NCBI GenBank assembly: GCA_028290165.1
Contig: JAQGKJ010000858.1
Span: forward strand, 1-33,230
From: Bradyrhizobium sp.
GTDB lineage: Bacteria; Pseudomonadota; Alphaproteobacteria; Rhizobiales; Xanthobacteraceae
DNA: 33,230 bases
Direction of reading: 5' to 3'
The stretch's first letter is position 1. Every line of letters starts with the position of its first letter. The notes below the pieces were generated by a model, which was not told the DNA's origin, ran no database searches, and worked only from the letters and a program-made list of their open reading frames with translations. Below, one piece after another: positions 16,598 to 25,451 of the stretch. A program made the position numbers and the translations under genes.

Positions 16598-17590
16598 CTA
16601 TGCTGCCTTGGCAGCATCGTAAGTCTTGCGATACATCGCCGCCATGTGCTGCTCAACGGTCACCGTTGGATATTTTGGACTCTCGCCCGGCTGTAGACAG
16701 CCTGGGAGACACTCCATCACATAATCGGCGTTACCGGAGTAGAAGAAAGGAATCGAGTAGCGCCGCTTGCCTGAGACGTTGACAACGCGGTGCACCGTTG
16801 AGCGGTAGAGATCATTGGTCCAGCGGGCGATGGCATCGCCGATATTGAAGACGAATGTTCCGGGAAGCGGCGTAGCGTTGATCCAGCTGTCGCCCGCATC
16901 GCGCACCTGGAGGCCACCATTTTCATCCTGCAGCAGCAAAGTCAGTGTGCCGAAATCGGTGTGGGCACCGGCACCGGCCTGCCCTTTCAGGGCATCGGCC
17001 GGGTGCGGCGGGTAGTGCAAAAGCCGCATGGTGGAAAGCGGATCGCGATTGAAGGTGTCGAAATAATCTTCCGGAAGACGGAGCGAGAGCGCCAGTCCGA
17101 TCATGATCCGCTCGGACAGGTCGCGCATGGCGGCATGATAGGCGCGCATGGTCGCCTTGAAGGCTGGCATGTCCTGCGGCCACTGGTTGGGACCGTGGTT
17201 GAACTTGCCGGCGACCACGGCCGGATGGTCCTCGGGCAATTCGAGGCCCATATAGAAATTCTCCTTGAGGTCCGGCGGCGCGTTGAGATCGAGCGCCTGT
17301 GAACTGAGAGGTTCCCAGCCGCGGTTGCACTTCGACTGCGACTTGGCGACCTGCTGCTTGGCCTCTACCGGCAAATCGAAGAAATTCCGCGTCTCGGCCA
17401 TCGCGGCGTCAATCAGCCCCTGTGGAACGCCGTGATTGGCAATGTAAAAGAAGCCATTGGCGACGCAGGCGCCGCGGATCGCCTCGCCCACCGCTTCGCG
17501 GCGCTCGTGCTTCGACGAGGACAGGCCACTGACGTCGATGATCGGCAGCCCGTTGGGTGAAACATTGTTGGCAACGAGGGGCTCTGACAT
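16598..17590 (-). CDS. Fe(II)/2-oxoglutarate-dependent oxygenase, isopenicillin N synthase family
   Basis: This 330-residue enzyme has the N-terminal DIOX_N domain (residues about 15-120, with GFFYIANHGVP) and the double-stranded beta-helix core. The iron triad is H210, D212 (AHTDFGTLTLL) and H267 (STVHRV), and 2-oxoglutarate is held by R277 and S279 (RRYSIPFF). Family members hydroxylate or demethylate small molecules; fungal thymine 7-hydroxylase belongs to this superfamily. It is the last gene of the TPP-xdhA-xdhB-lysR operon, with an 86-base gap after lysR and its own AGAGG site, so it may have some separate control. An oxidation of a purine- or pyrimidine-like intermediate is inferred from context. 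Confidence 0.88.
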   Translation of the reverse strand: MSEPLVANNVSPNGLPIIDVSGLSSSKHERREAVGEAIRGACVANGFFYIANHGVPQGLIDAAMAETRNFFDLPVEAKQQVAKSQSKCNRGWEPLSSQALDLNAPPDLKENFYMGLELPEDHPAVVAGKFNHGPNQWPQDMPAFKATMRAYHAAMRDLSERIMIGLALSLRLPEDYFDTFNRDPLSTMRLLHYPPHPADALKGQAGAGAHTDFGTLTLLLQDENGGLQVRDAGDSWINATPLPGTFVFNIGDAIARWTNDLYRSTVHRVVNVSGKRRYSIPFFYSGNADYVMECLPGCLQPGESPKYPTVTVEQHMAAMYRKTYDAAKAA

Positions 17591-17676
17591 CGAGGGACCT
17601 CTTCCATTGGGTGCCGCCGCGCGGCAATCATGATGGCAACAGCTTACGGCAGGCGGCGTGCGCCAAAAAGCATTGA

Positions 17677-18693
17677 TTATCGATCAGGCCGCTGCTTTTT
17701 GGGCATCGCGGCGACGACCGGCACGATGTCCTGTCGCTGCCGCAACTCGGTCGCGAGAATCTGCAAAAACAGATCGACCGGCGGCGGCAGCGCCCTCTGG
17801 CCGCGGGTGAAGGCGGCAACCGTGCTGATGATCGGTCCTCCTGCGTCGAGGGGCACATGGACCATGCGGCCGGAGGCGAGCGACTCGTCGAGACCGAACT
17901 TCGTCTGCAGGCCAATGCCGAGTCCCATCTCGACTAAGGCCCGAATCGCCTCGATCGAGTTGCTGCTCACGGAAGCCACAGGCGTCACGTTGAGGCGCAA
18001 GAAGGCTGGCGCCAGCAGTTGGTTCAGGGAGATCATCCCTTCAGGCAAGATCAGCGGATGCGCGAGACAGGCCGACAGACTGACCACCGGCCGTCCCGCC
18101 AGGGCATGATCCGATTTCATGATCGCGCCGACGGCGAATTCCACCGCAAGCACGCGCTGCAGTCCCGGCGGCGGCAACAGGTCGAAACCAACGCCGAGGT
18201 CGGCGTCGCCCGACATCACCGCCTCGGCGATCGCGAGCGACTCGGTCCGCCGCAGTGACACCGTGATGCGCGGCGCACGCATTTTTAGCGCGGCGATCAC
18301 AGCGGGCATCACCGAGGTGCATATGCCTTCGGCCGCCACCACCGCCACGTGGCCTGCATGCACGCCGACCAGTTGGTCGATCTCGGCGGCGAAACGCTCG
18401 GCATCCTGCAGTACGAGAATGCTGTGACGGGCGAAAGCCTCGCCCGCAGCCGTTAGCCGCACACCGCCCGGAAGCCGCTCGAACAGCGGCAAGCCGACAT
18501 CCTGTTCTAGCTTGAGAATCTGCCGATTGACCGCCGAGGATGCCATGTTGAGCTGGCGCGCGGCCTCGCGGATCGAGCCATGGCGGCGCACCGCATCGAA
18601 ATAGACAACCGCGTTGGAATGCAGCCGCGATGGCTTCAGGGCGCGGCCGGCAGACGGCGTAGTCGACGCGGTCGGACGCGTCGGCCGCTTCAT
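17677..18693 (-). CDS. LysR-family transcriptional regulator
   Basis: This 338-residue regulator has the LysR winged helix (about residues 26-85: YFDAVRRHGSIREAARQLNMASSAVNRQILKLEQDVGLPLFERLP) followed by a periplasmic-binding-like effector domain (about 115-320). A basic, proline-rich N-terminal extension of about 25 residues precedes the helix. The ATG overlaps the xdhB stop by four bases (ATGA), so it is translationally coupled to the enzyme it probably regulates. Most LysR genes are divergent from their targets, so this embedded position is less common. A GGAGG in the xdhB end may serve as ribosome site. The effector may be a pathway intermediate. Confidence 0.9.
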   Translation of the reverse strand: MKRPTRPTASTTPSAGRALKPSRLHSNAVVYFDAVRRHGSIREAARQLNMASSAVNRQILKLEQDVGLPLFERLPGGVRLTAAGEAFARHSILVLQDAERFAAEIDQLVGVHAGHVAVVAAEGICTSVMPAVIAALKMRAPRITVSLRRTESLAIAEAVMSGDADLGVGFDLLPPPGLQRVLAVEFAVGAIMKSDHALAGRPVVSLSACLAHPLILPEGMISLNQLLAPAFLRLNVTPVASVSSNSIEAIRALVEMGLGIGLQTKFGLDESLASGRMVHVPLDAGGPIISTVAAFTRGQRALPPPVDLFLQILATELRQRQDIVPVVAAMPKKQRPDR

Positions 18694-21023
18694 GTCAACG
18701 AAGCGCCTCCGCGCAACCGCTCGATCTCTTCCAGCACGCGGTGCGCGACCATCGGCGCGTCGAGGCGCACCGGCAGGGTGGTGGATATGCCCAAGCCCTT
18801 TAGCGCGTCCTTCACAGCGGTCCAGATTGAGGTAGCCAGCAGCAACGGCGGCTCGCCGATGCCTTTGGACCGGAAGATGGTCGCGACCGACGCCGGATTA
18901 CCTTCCAGCAAGCGCGTCGTCATCTGCGGTACGTCGCGGCTGCCGGGGATTTTGTAGGTCGAGGGACCCTCGCTGCGCAGCCGGCCCCGGCCGTCCCAAT
19001 GCAGGTTCTCGCAGACGAACCAGCCCAGACCCTGCACATAGGCGCCCTCGATCTGGCCGACATCGATCGCCGGGTTGAGCGAATTGCCGCAGTCCTGCAC
19101 GAGGTCGGCGCGCAGCACTCGGATTTCGCCGGTGAGCGTGTCGACCGCGACCTCCGAAACCGCCGCTCCATATGAAAAATAGTAATATGGATGGCCCTTC
19201 ATGCGCTCGCCATCCCAGTGCAGGTCCGGCACTTTATAGAAGCCGGACTCGGAGAGCTGGACCCTCTGCATGTAGGCCATCTTGGCCAATTCGCCGAACC
19301 GAAGGCTGCGGTTGTCGGGTGCTGCCGGGCCAACGCACCCATTTGCGAAACGGAGGTCCTCGGGCGTCACATCGAAATGGGCAGCCGCCACCGCGGCCAT
19401 CCGGGCGCGGATCGCGGAAGCGGCGTTGAAAGCCGCCCAGCCATTGAGGTCCGAACCGGTGGAAGCTGCGGTCGCGGACGTGTTCGGCACCTCGGCGGTG
19501 CTGGTGGTTGAAAGGCGGATCGCATCGAGATCGACACCGAACACCGTGGCGACGACCTGCGCCACCTTGGTGAACAGACCCTGCCCCATCTCGGTGCCGC
19601 CATGGGAAAGCCGCACCGAACCATCGGCATAGACCTGCACCAGCGCGCCGGCCTGGTTGAGATGCAACGCGCCAAAGGACACGCCGAATTTCAATGGAAA
19701 CAGACCGAGCCCGCGGCGGATCATCGGATGCGCGGCATTGAAGGCTGCGATCTCGGCGCGACGGGTGTCCCAGTCCGAAAGCCGCATCGCCTCGTCCACC
19801 ACGCGCGCGATCACGTTGTCACGGATCGGTTGTTCGTAAGGGGTCTCCTCACGGCCGGCGCCGCCATAGAAGTTGACCGCGCGCACCTGTTCCGGCGTAC
19901 GGCCCAGCACGTGGGCAATGCGCTCGATCACCTCCTCCATCACCACCACGCCCTGCGGCCCGCCGAAGCCACGGAAAGCGGTGTTGGAAACCGTGTTTGT
20001 CTTGCAAGCGAGCCCAACCGCGCGCACAGCTGGCAGATAATAGCAATTGTCGATGTGGGTGAGCGCGCGCGATACCACGCCCGCGGTCATGTCAAGAGAA
20101 TAACCGGCATCCGCGGCCAGCGTAGCGTCGAGCACCAGGATCCGGCCCTCGTCGTCAAAGCCGGCGGTGTAATCATAGAGGAAACCGTGGCGTTTACCCG
20201 TAACGACCATGTCAGTCATGCGCGGCAGCCGCAGCTTCACCGGCCGGTTGGTCAGGCGGCACGCCACCGCGGCGACGCCGGCTACCCAACTCGCATTGGA
20301 TTCCTTGCCGCCGAAGCCACCGCCCATGCGCCGGACCAGCACAGTGACCTCGGCCTGGCTGACCCCAAGAAGTCGGGCGCAAATGTGCTGGACCTCCGAC
20401 GGATGCTGGGTCGAACTGTGCAGCGAAATTGCGCCGCCCTCATCGATCCAGGCAAAGGCTACTTGTCCTTCCAGATAGAAGTGTTCCTGGCCACCGACCG
20501 CAAAGCGGCCGCTGAGGCGGTGGGACGCGCCGGCCATGGCGGCGTCGACATCGCCGCGCTCCAGCCGCATCGGCGCCCGCACATAGGATTGCTGCGCGAT
20601 CGCCTCGGAGATCGTCAGCACCGGCGGCAGCGGTGCGATGTCGAGCCTGACCGCCGCCGCGGCCTTGCGCGCCTGATCGAGCGTGTCAGCGATCACGGCT
20701 GCTACCGGCTGACCGCAGAACTCGACGACATCTTCGGCGAACAGCACCTCGCCCTGCCCGATCGGCGCGATGTCGTTCCGGCCTGGAATGTCGGCGGACG
20801 TGATCACAGCATGCACACCCGGCATGGCCCTGGCGAGACTTGCATCGACGCCGCGCAACTGCCCGTGGGCAACGGGACTCGTCACCAGCGCCGCATACAG
20901 CAACCCGCGGGGTTCGGGAATGTCGTCCACATAGACGGCGCGGCCGGTCACATGTTCGCGCGCGCTGTCATGAAACAGCGAGCGGTGTACCTTGGCGTCG
21001 GGGGCCAGCGCCTGCGTCGTCAT
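18690..21023 (-). CDS. xdhB: Xanthine dehydrogenase molybdopterin-binding subunit
   Basis: This 777-residue subunit oxidises hypoxanthine/xanthine-type purines at the molybdenum centre. The residues that define true xanthine dehydrogenases are present: Q179 (GGQEHFYLEGQ), E241 (GGGFGGKES), R351 (NTAFRGFGGPQG) and the catalytic base E724 (KGIGEPPLLL). This separates it from coxL-like subunits such as the one in block A. Its ATG overlaps the xdhA stop (ATGA), and its own stop overlaps the lysR start, forming a coupled chain. No xdhC insertion chaperone gene is in the window, so maturation must rely on a gene elsewhere. Confidence 0.95.
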   Translation of the reverse strand: MTTQALAPDAKVHRSLFHDSAREHVTGRAVYVDDIPEPRGLLYAALVTSPVAHGQLRGVDASLARAMPGVHAVITSADIPGRNDIAPIGQGEVLFAEDVVEFCGQPVAAVIADTLDQARKAAAAVRLDIAPLPPVLTISEAIAQQSYVRAPMRLERGDVDAAMAGASHRLSGRFAVGGQEHFYLEGQVAFAWIDEGGAISLHSSTQHPSEVQHICARLLGVSQAEVTVLVRRMGGGFGGKESNASWVAGVAAVACRLTNRPVKLRLPRMTDMVVTGKRHGFLYDYTAGFDDEGRILVLDATLAADAGYSLDMTAGVVSRALTHIDNCYYLPAVRAVGLACKTNTVSNTAFRGFGGPQGVVVMEEVIERIAHVLGRTPEQVRAVNFYGGAGREETPYEQPIRDNVIARVVDEAMRLSDWDTRRAEIAAFNAAHPMIRRGLGLFPLKFGVSFGALHLNQAGALVQVYADGSVRLSHGGTEMGQGLFTKVAQVVATVFGVDLDAIRLSTTSTAEVPNTSATAASTGSDLNGWAAFNAASAIRARMAAVAAAHFDVTPEDLRFANGCVGPAAPDNRSLRFGELAKMAYMQRVQLSESGFYKVPDLHWDGERMKGHPYYYFSYGAAVSEVAVDTLTGEIRVLRADLVQDCGNSLNPAIDVGQIEGAYVQGLGWFVCENLHWDGRGRLRSEGPSTYKIPGSRDVPQMTTRLLEGNPASVATIFRSKGIGEPPLLLATSIWTAVKDALKGLGISTTLPVRLDAPMVAHRVLEEIERLRGGASLT

Positions 21024-22483
21024 AGCCGGTCGAGCTCCAGCTCGAGATCGGGTCGTGTCAGCTTCAGCGCCATCCTCGTCAAAAGGTTCGCGGCCGCGCT
21101 GCGACGATAAGCCGCCGGCGCGCGGACATCATCGATCGGCGCGAAGCTCGCCGCCAGCGCCGCTCTCGCCGGAACCAGCGTTTCCGGCAATAGCCGCGTA
21201 CCCCGGAGCGCGGCTTCGACGGCAGGGGCGCGCATCACGCGATCCGCCATGCCACCGAAAGCGATGCTGCAATCCTGCGCCACGCCCTCGACCATCATCA
21301 CGCGCAGCGCGGCGGTAAGCGTCGAGATATCCTGGTCGCGACGGCGTGACAGTTTCTCTGCCACGAACAGCTCGCCGGGCCGGCGCGGCGGGATCGTGAT
21401 CGCACGAATGACTTCTCCCGATGCGAGTGCCGTCCGGCGATAGCCGACGACAAAATCCTCCACCGGCAGCGTCCGCTCGCCGCCGGCCGAGGCAAGCCGT
21501 ACCTGCGCGCGAAGAGCCATCAGCACCGGCGCCATATCGCCGATCGGCGATGCGGTGGCAAGATTGCCGCCGATGGTGCCGCTGCCGCGAATTTGCGCCG
21601 AGCCGAACCTCGCCAAATATTCGCTGAGCTCCGGCCAGACCGCGATCAGAACGGGCAATGCGTCCAGATAGGTCGTCGCGGCGCCGATCGTCAGCCCCTT
21701 GGAGGTCGATCCGAGCTCGTTCAATTCGGCAACGCCGCTCACAGCGATGAGTTCGGCCGGCGGATTGCGGTCGCGCCCCGCGAGCAGACCAAGATCGGTG
21801 GCACCCGCCACCAGGATTGCTTCGGGATGGCGCACGCGCAGGGCAAACAACTGGCTCAATGATTTCGGCGCATGAAAGCCCCGCCCCGGGGCCACGAAGG
21901 ACCGCTCGCCGGCCGTCGTCGCTGCGATGGCACCGAGCCGCTGCCCCAAATCGTCCGGCGCAGCACCGGCCTCGTCGGCATGTCGGCGATACTGGGTGGC
22001 ACCGCTTTGAAACGCCGCAACGATCGGCCGGTAACCGGTGCAGCGGCATAGATTGCCTGCAATGGCGTCGTGGATCTCGTGCGGTGTCGGCGCACGGTTC
22101 GCGCGCAGCAGTGCTTCACCCGCCATAATAAAGCCCGGCGTGCAAAAGCCGCACTGGGTTCCACCACCCTCGGCCATGGCCTTCTGCAGAAAGTGCCCCG
22201 GCGTCCCCGGCGCACCGATGCCCTCGATGGTACGGACACCTAAACCGTCGACCTGACCAAGCATCAGGATGCAGGAGGTCACCGCCCGGCGGTCGATACT
22301 GCCGGCGGCGGTGAGGCGCTCGAGGATGACCGTGCAGGCACCGCAGTCGCCCTCGGCGCAGCCTTCCTTAGTTCCACGCAGCTGCGGATTGCTGCGCAGC
22401 CAGTCGAGAAGCGTCGTCGCCGGGTCGACGCCATCCGCCGTGATCGCTTTATCGTTGAGCAGGAAAGTGATGCAGTCGCTCAT
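21020..22483 (-). CDS. xdhA: Xanthine dehydrogenase small subunit, 2Fe-2S plus FAD
   Basis: This 487-residue subunit fuses the two iron-sulfur domains and the FAD domain of bacterial bipartite xanthine dehydrogenase. The N-terminal cluster motif is GCAEGDCGACTV, the second is QCGFCTPG ... CRCTGY (residues about 40-155). The flavin motifs are AGATDLGLL and IGGNLATASPIGDMAPVL (about 225-325). The C-terminal CO-dehydrogenase-like flavoprotein domain is complete. It starts 10 bases after the stop of the TPP-enzyme gene, so it is the second gene of the operon. Electrons from purine oxidation would pass to NAD(+) through the FAD, as known for the family. Confidence 0.95.
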   Translation of the reverse strand: MSDCITFLLNDKAITADGVDPATTLLDWLRSNPQLRGTKEGCAEGDCGACTVILERLTAAGSIDRRAVTSCILMLGQVDGLGVRTIEGIGAPGTPGHFLQKAMAEGGGTQCGFCTPGFIMAGEALLRANRAPTPHEIHDAIAGNLCRCTGYRPIVAAFQSGATQYRRHADEAGAAPDDLGQRLGAIAATTAGERSFVAPGRGFHAPKSLSQLFALRVRHPEAILVAGATDLGLLAGRDRNPPAELIAVSGVAELNELGSTSKGLTIGAATTYLDALPVLIAVWPELSEYLARFGSAQIRGSGTIGGNLATASPIGDMAPVLMALRAQVRLASAGGERTLPVEDFVVGYRRTALASGEVIRAITIPPRRPGELFVAEKLSRRRDQDISTLTAALRVMMVEGVAQDCSIAFGGMADRVMRAPAVEAALRGTRLLPETLVPARAALAASFAPIDDVRAPAAYRRSAAANLLTRMALKLTRPDLELELDRL

Positions 22484-22493
22484 CGTGACTCGC

Positions 22494-23654
22494 TCAGGCC
22501 TTCAGCCGGGTGAGGTCATAGCTCGGCACCAGCGCGAAGGGACGCAAACAGCCATCCATCCAGCGCAGCGCGTCGCGGATCGCCGGCTTGATATCCTCGA
22601 CACGCGTGATCAAACGATGATTGATCCGCATGGCAGTCAGCACAGCGAGCGTCACCTCGCCGCCCTCGGCGAAGAATTCCTGGTCGCCGGTGTCGCCGCG
22701 GTACTCGGTGACGATCAGGGTTGGCAAACCAAAACTTATATGGCCGCGCAGCAGGTGATAGGCACTGGCGAACAGCCCGAAATTCTCGATCAGCGCGGCG
22801 GGCCGCCGGCCCGCCAGCCAGGCGCCCGCGCAGAGCCCGATGCCCGTTCCCTCGTGAGCTACGCCTACATAGTCGATCGCATCGTCTGCTATCAAAAGCT
22901 CCTGCGCCGCGGTAAAGCCGCTACAGGGCAGGCCGACAGCGAAGTCGATACCGTTCTCCTTCAGCCCTTCGTGAAGCAGGCGGGCAAAGCCCGCGCCGCC
23001 GGTCGCCGCGCCCTGCGGATCGGCCGCGGGTTTGGCGCCATGCTCCTTGGCCGATGGCTTGAGGATACGCCGGCCCTCGCTGCGTTCGATGTGCCGGACG
23101 AACCTGTACTTGTTCTCCTTGAGATCCATTGGCAAAGCACCGACGAATGCCTGCTCGGCGCTGACGCGCACCACGATCAACTGTGGCCCGTGCGGCGGCT
23201 TGCGAATCGCACTGGCGAAAGCGGGCACGTCAGACACTGTTACGACATCAATCATGCCGAAGGCGCGCGCGACGTCAGCGATATCGACCCCTTGGGAACT
23301 CAGCGAGCCCGCCACGGGCAGCTTGCCGGTCGAAATATAGCCGCCATTGTCGAAGACGATCACGCGCAGTTTCGCCGTCTTGCACGTCGCAAGCAGCCCA
23401 AGCAACGAGGCATCGAAGAAGATGCCGCCGTCACCGTCGAGCGCGACCACCTCCCGATCCGGCAACGCCAGCGCGAGACCAAGGGCATAGGCCGTCACCA
23501 TGCCCATGCCGACAGCATAGAGATTGCCCTCAGATGGGCGGGCGGCGAACCACTCGGTCGCGGTGTTGGCGAGATTGGTGACGACCAACGCATCGCCGCC
23601 GAGCTGGGCGGCAAGTTCGACCAGGTAGTCGTATCTACGATTGAGCTCGGTCAT
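22494..23654 (-). CDS. TPP-dependent decarboxylase-like protein, sulfopyruvate/phosphonopyruvate decarboxylase type with reversed domain order
   Basis: The protein (386 aa from the ATG at 23654) joins two halves. Residues about 1-185 resemble the beta (ComE-like, PP) part of sulfopyruvate decarboxylase, with the TPP/Mg motif GDGG at 74-77 and N103 (VIVFDN) about 28 residues later. Residues about 220-386 resemble the alpha (ComD-like, PYR) part, with the activating glutamate E268 (AHEGTGIGLCAGAWLAG) and LPTLIVTEYRGDTGDQEFF. In phosphonopyruvate decarboxylases the PYR half comes first; here the order is PP then PYR. A Gly/Ala/Pro-rich linker (about 195-222) joins them. It is the first gene of the xdhAB operon. 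A decarboxylation or carboligation of a 2-oxo acid is inferred; the substrate is unknown. Confidence 0.8.
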   Translation of the reverse strand: MTELNRRYDYLVELAAQLGGDALVVTNLANTATEWFAARPSEGNLYAVGMGMVTAYALGLALALPDREVVALDGDGGIFFDASLLGLLATCKTAKLRVIVFDNGGYISTGKLPVAGSLSSQGVDIADVARAFGMIDVVTVSDVPAFASAIRKPPHGPQLIVVRVSAEQAFVGALPMDLKENKYRFVRHIERSEGRRILKPSAKEHGAKPAADPQGAATGGAGFARLLHEGLKENGIDFAVGLPCSGFTAAQELLIADDAIDYVGVAHEGTGIGLCAGAWLAGRRPAALIENFGLFASAYHLLRGHISFGLPTLIVTEYRGDTGDQEFFAEGGEVTLAVLTAMRINHRLITRVEDIKPAIRDALRWMDGCLRPFALVPSYDLTRLKA

Positions 23655-23858
23655 GATGGGCAATCAGACGCTGTATGTAAGGATAGAGTTTTTGCATACA
23701 CAACTTGCTTTCGCTTGGCGACCGAGCGCTTGCGCAAGAATGGGGCATATTGCGCCCAATCCGCGATCATTTGCAAATCGCTTGCACAAGCGTTCTAATC
23801 TCAAGCTGCACGGCTCGGCGCAGCAGGACTAGCCAAATACCCAGGATGGTCCTATCCT

Positions 23859-23889
23859 GCATACCAAAATGGCGATATGGCATGCCAAA
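23859..23889. promoter_or_regulatory. Tandem direct repeat in the divergent promoter region
   Basis: GCATACCAAA (23859-23868) and GCATGCCAAA (23880-23889) are direct repeats with 9 of 10 bases equal and start-to-start spacing of 21 bases, two helical turns. The second is part of the 10-bp palindrome TGGCATGCCA (23878-23887). A related GCATACACAA is at 23694-23703, close to the opposite operon. The layout suits cooperative binding of one regulator (the LysR or GntR encoded nearby) between two divergent operons. Confidence 0.4.
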
Positions 23890-23900
23890 GGTTTCCGCCA

Positions 23901-25346
23901 ATGGATATCGACGTTAAATACCTTTGCGAGGCACCGGGACGCAAAGAGCCGCGCAGGGACGTTAAAATCCGGATGGCTGGCGATCTTATCGGAGCCCTGG
24001 TCCCGAGCGAACATGGCAATAACCTGCTGGCCATGCCCGCCCTCGTTGACGCGCACGATCACGTTCGCGGTCTGCACCATATCGGCTTCGGTGCGAAGGA
24101 CCAGAATTTCGAATTGTGGCGCGCCGCACTGTATGCCCAGCCGCCGATCGATCCCTACCTGAACGCGGCACTCGCCTTCGGACGGCTGGCGCAATCGGGC
24201 GTCGGCTCGGTCATGCATGTCTATTCCTCAATTCGTGTCGATCGCCTGCTGGACGACGCCGAAGCGATCGCGCGTGCTGCCCGCGATGTCGGCATCCGGC
24301 TTGGCTTCGTCGTGCCTCTGCGCGATATGCAAACGCTCGGCTATGGATCCGACGAAGAGCTATTGGCACTGCATGATCCCCAGGACCGGAAATTCGTGAA
24401 GGAGACCTGGTTATATCCCTTCCCTTCGCCGCAGACTTATATGGACCTCGTGCGGGAGGTTGCCCATCGCATCGAGGGTCCGCTGGTTACGGTGCAACTC
24501 GGCCCGAACAGTCCGCAAGCCTGCAGCGAGGCGCTGTTGGAGGCGATCGCGGAAGCCTCGTCGCGGGACAATCGCCGCATCACCACGCATCTGCTCGAGA
24601 CCTCGATCCAGCGCAAATGGGCCGACGCAAAACACCCGCGCGGGTTTATCGAGCATCTCTGCGACATCGGCGTGATCTGTGAACGGTTCACCGGCGCCCA
24701 TGGTGTCTGGTTGATACCCAATGAGGTCGCGCTGCTCGCGGAGCGACGCGCGCAAATCGCCGTCAATGCCAGTTCGAACTTCCGGCTGCGCTCTGGGGTG
24801 GCGCCGGTCGCGAGCTATATCCGGGCCGGCATGCCGTTCAGTTTCGGCGTCGACTCCTTTGGCTTCGACGATGACGATGACGCATTGCGCGAAATGCGGA
24901 TGACCAACTGGATGTTTTCTCCCCACGACACCGATGCGCCGCTCACCACGAAGATGCTGTTCGAAGGTTGGCACAGGAACGGCTTTCTCGCCGTCAACGG
25001 CCGTTCCGACTACGGCGAGGTCGCACCGGGAGCGCCGGCCGACTTGCTGGTGCTCGATTTCGCCAAGCTGAGCTACGATCTGATCGAGGACGTGATCGAT
25101 CCGCTCGAAGTGGTACTGACCCGCGCCAGCGCACGGCACGTGAAGTCGCTGTATGTCGCCGGCCGGGAAATCGTCCACGATGGCAAGGTGACGGGCATCG
25201 ATCTTCCAGCGGTGGAGCGCGAAGTCATCGCCCAGGCTCGTGCGAATGCCGCGCGGGTCAAGTCGCTCAAGCCGGTGATGGAACGGTCACAGGCGACTTT
25301 GGCAAGATTCTACGCCGCGGGCGGACACATGGCGGGACCCCGATGA
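23901..25346 (+). CDS. Amidohydrolase family protein (481 aa)
   Basis: This 481-residue metal-dependent amidohydrolase shows H52 and H54 (DAHDHVRGLHH), H230 with E233 (THLLET), H267 (GAHGVWL) and D318 (GVDSFGFDDDDDALREMRM). It is more divergent than the other family members in the window: the first motif is HDH rather than HTH, and the fourth-strand region carries an acidic DDDDD run (323-327). The ATG at 23901 is preferred to the upstream ATG at 23877 because an AAAGG site stands nine bases before it and the extra codons overlap a palindrome. It heads the operon for the branched-chain-type importer, so it likely handles the imported compound. Confidence 0.85.
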   Translation: MDIDVKYLCEAPGRKEPRRDVKIRMAGDLIGALVPSEHGNNLLAMPALVDAHDHVRGLHHIGFGAKDQNFELWRAALYAQPPIDPYLNAALAFGRLAQSGVGSVMHVYSSIRVDRLLDDAEAIARAARDVGIRLGFVVPLRDMQTLGYGSDEELLALHDPQDRKFVKETWLYPFPSPQTYMDLVREVAHRIEGPLVTVQLGPNSPQACSEALLEAIAEASSRDNRRITTHLLETSIQRKWADAKHPRGFIEHLCDIGVICERFTGAHGVWLIPNEVALLAERRAQIAVNASSNFRLRSGVAPVASYIRAGMPFSFGVDSFGFDDDDDALREMRMTNWMFSPHDTDAPLTTKMLFEGWHRNGFLAVNGRSDYGEVAPGAPADLLVLDFAKLSYDLIEDVIDPLEVVLTRASARHVKSLYVAGREIVHDGKVTGIDLPAVEREVIAQARANAARVKSLKPVMERSQATLARFYAAGGHMAGPR

Positions 25347-25451
25347 GACGGGCCGCGGCCCCGCCATGCATTCCCGGCGCGAAGCTGGCATACGGATTGC
25401 TACCAGATGCACGCAATAACCCCCAACTCTGATTCTCGCAGGAGGTCTGTC

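Noticed and set aside
19602..21110. Plus-strand 502-codon frame, and similar frames at 22269-23798, 4172-5290, 5345-6322 and minus 11894-13015
   Set aside because: All are antisense to genes with full domain evidence and show no protein motifs.
22494..23654. Assignment as coenzyme M or sulfolysis sulfopyruvate decarboxylase
   Set aside because: Domain order is reversed, the QNSGLGN motif is altered, and no sulfonate pathway enzymes are nearby.
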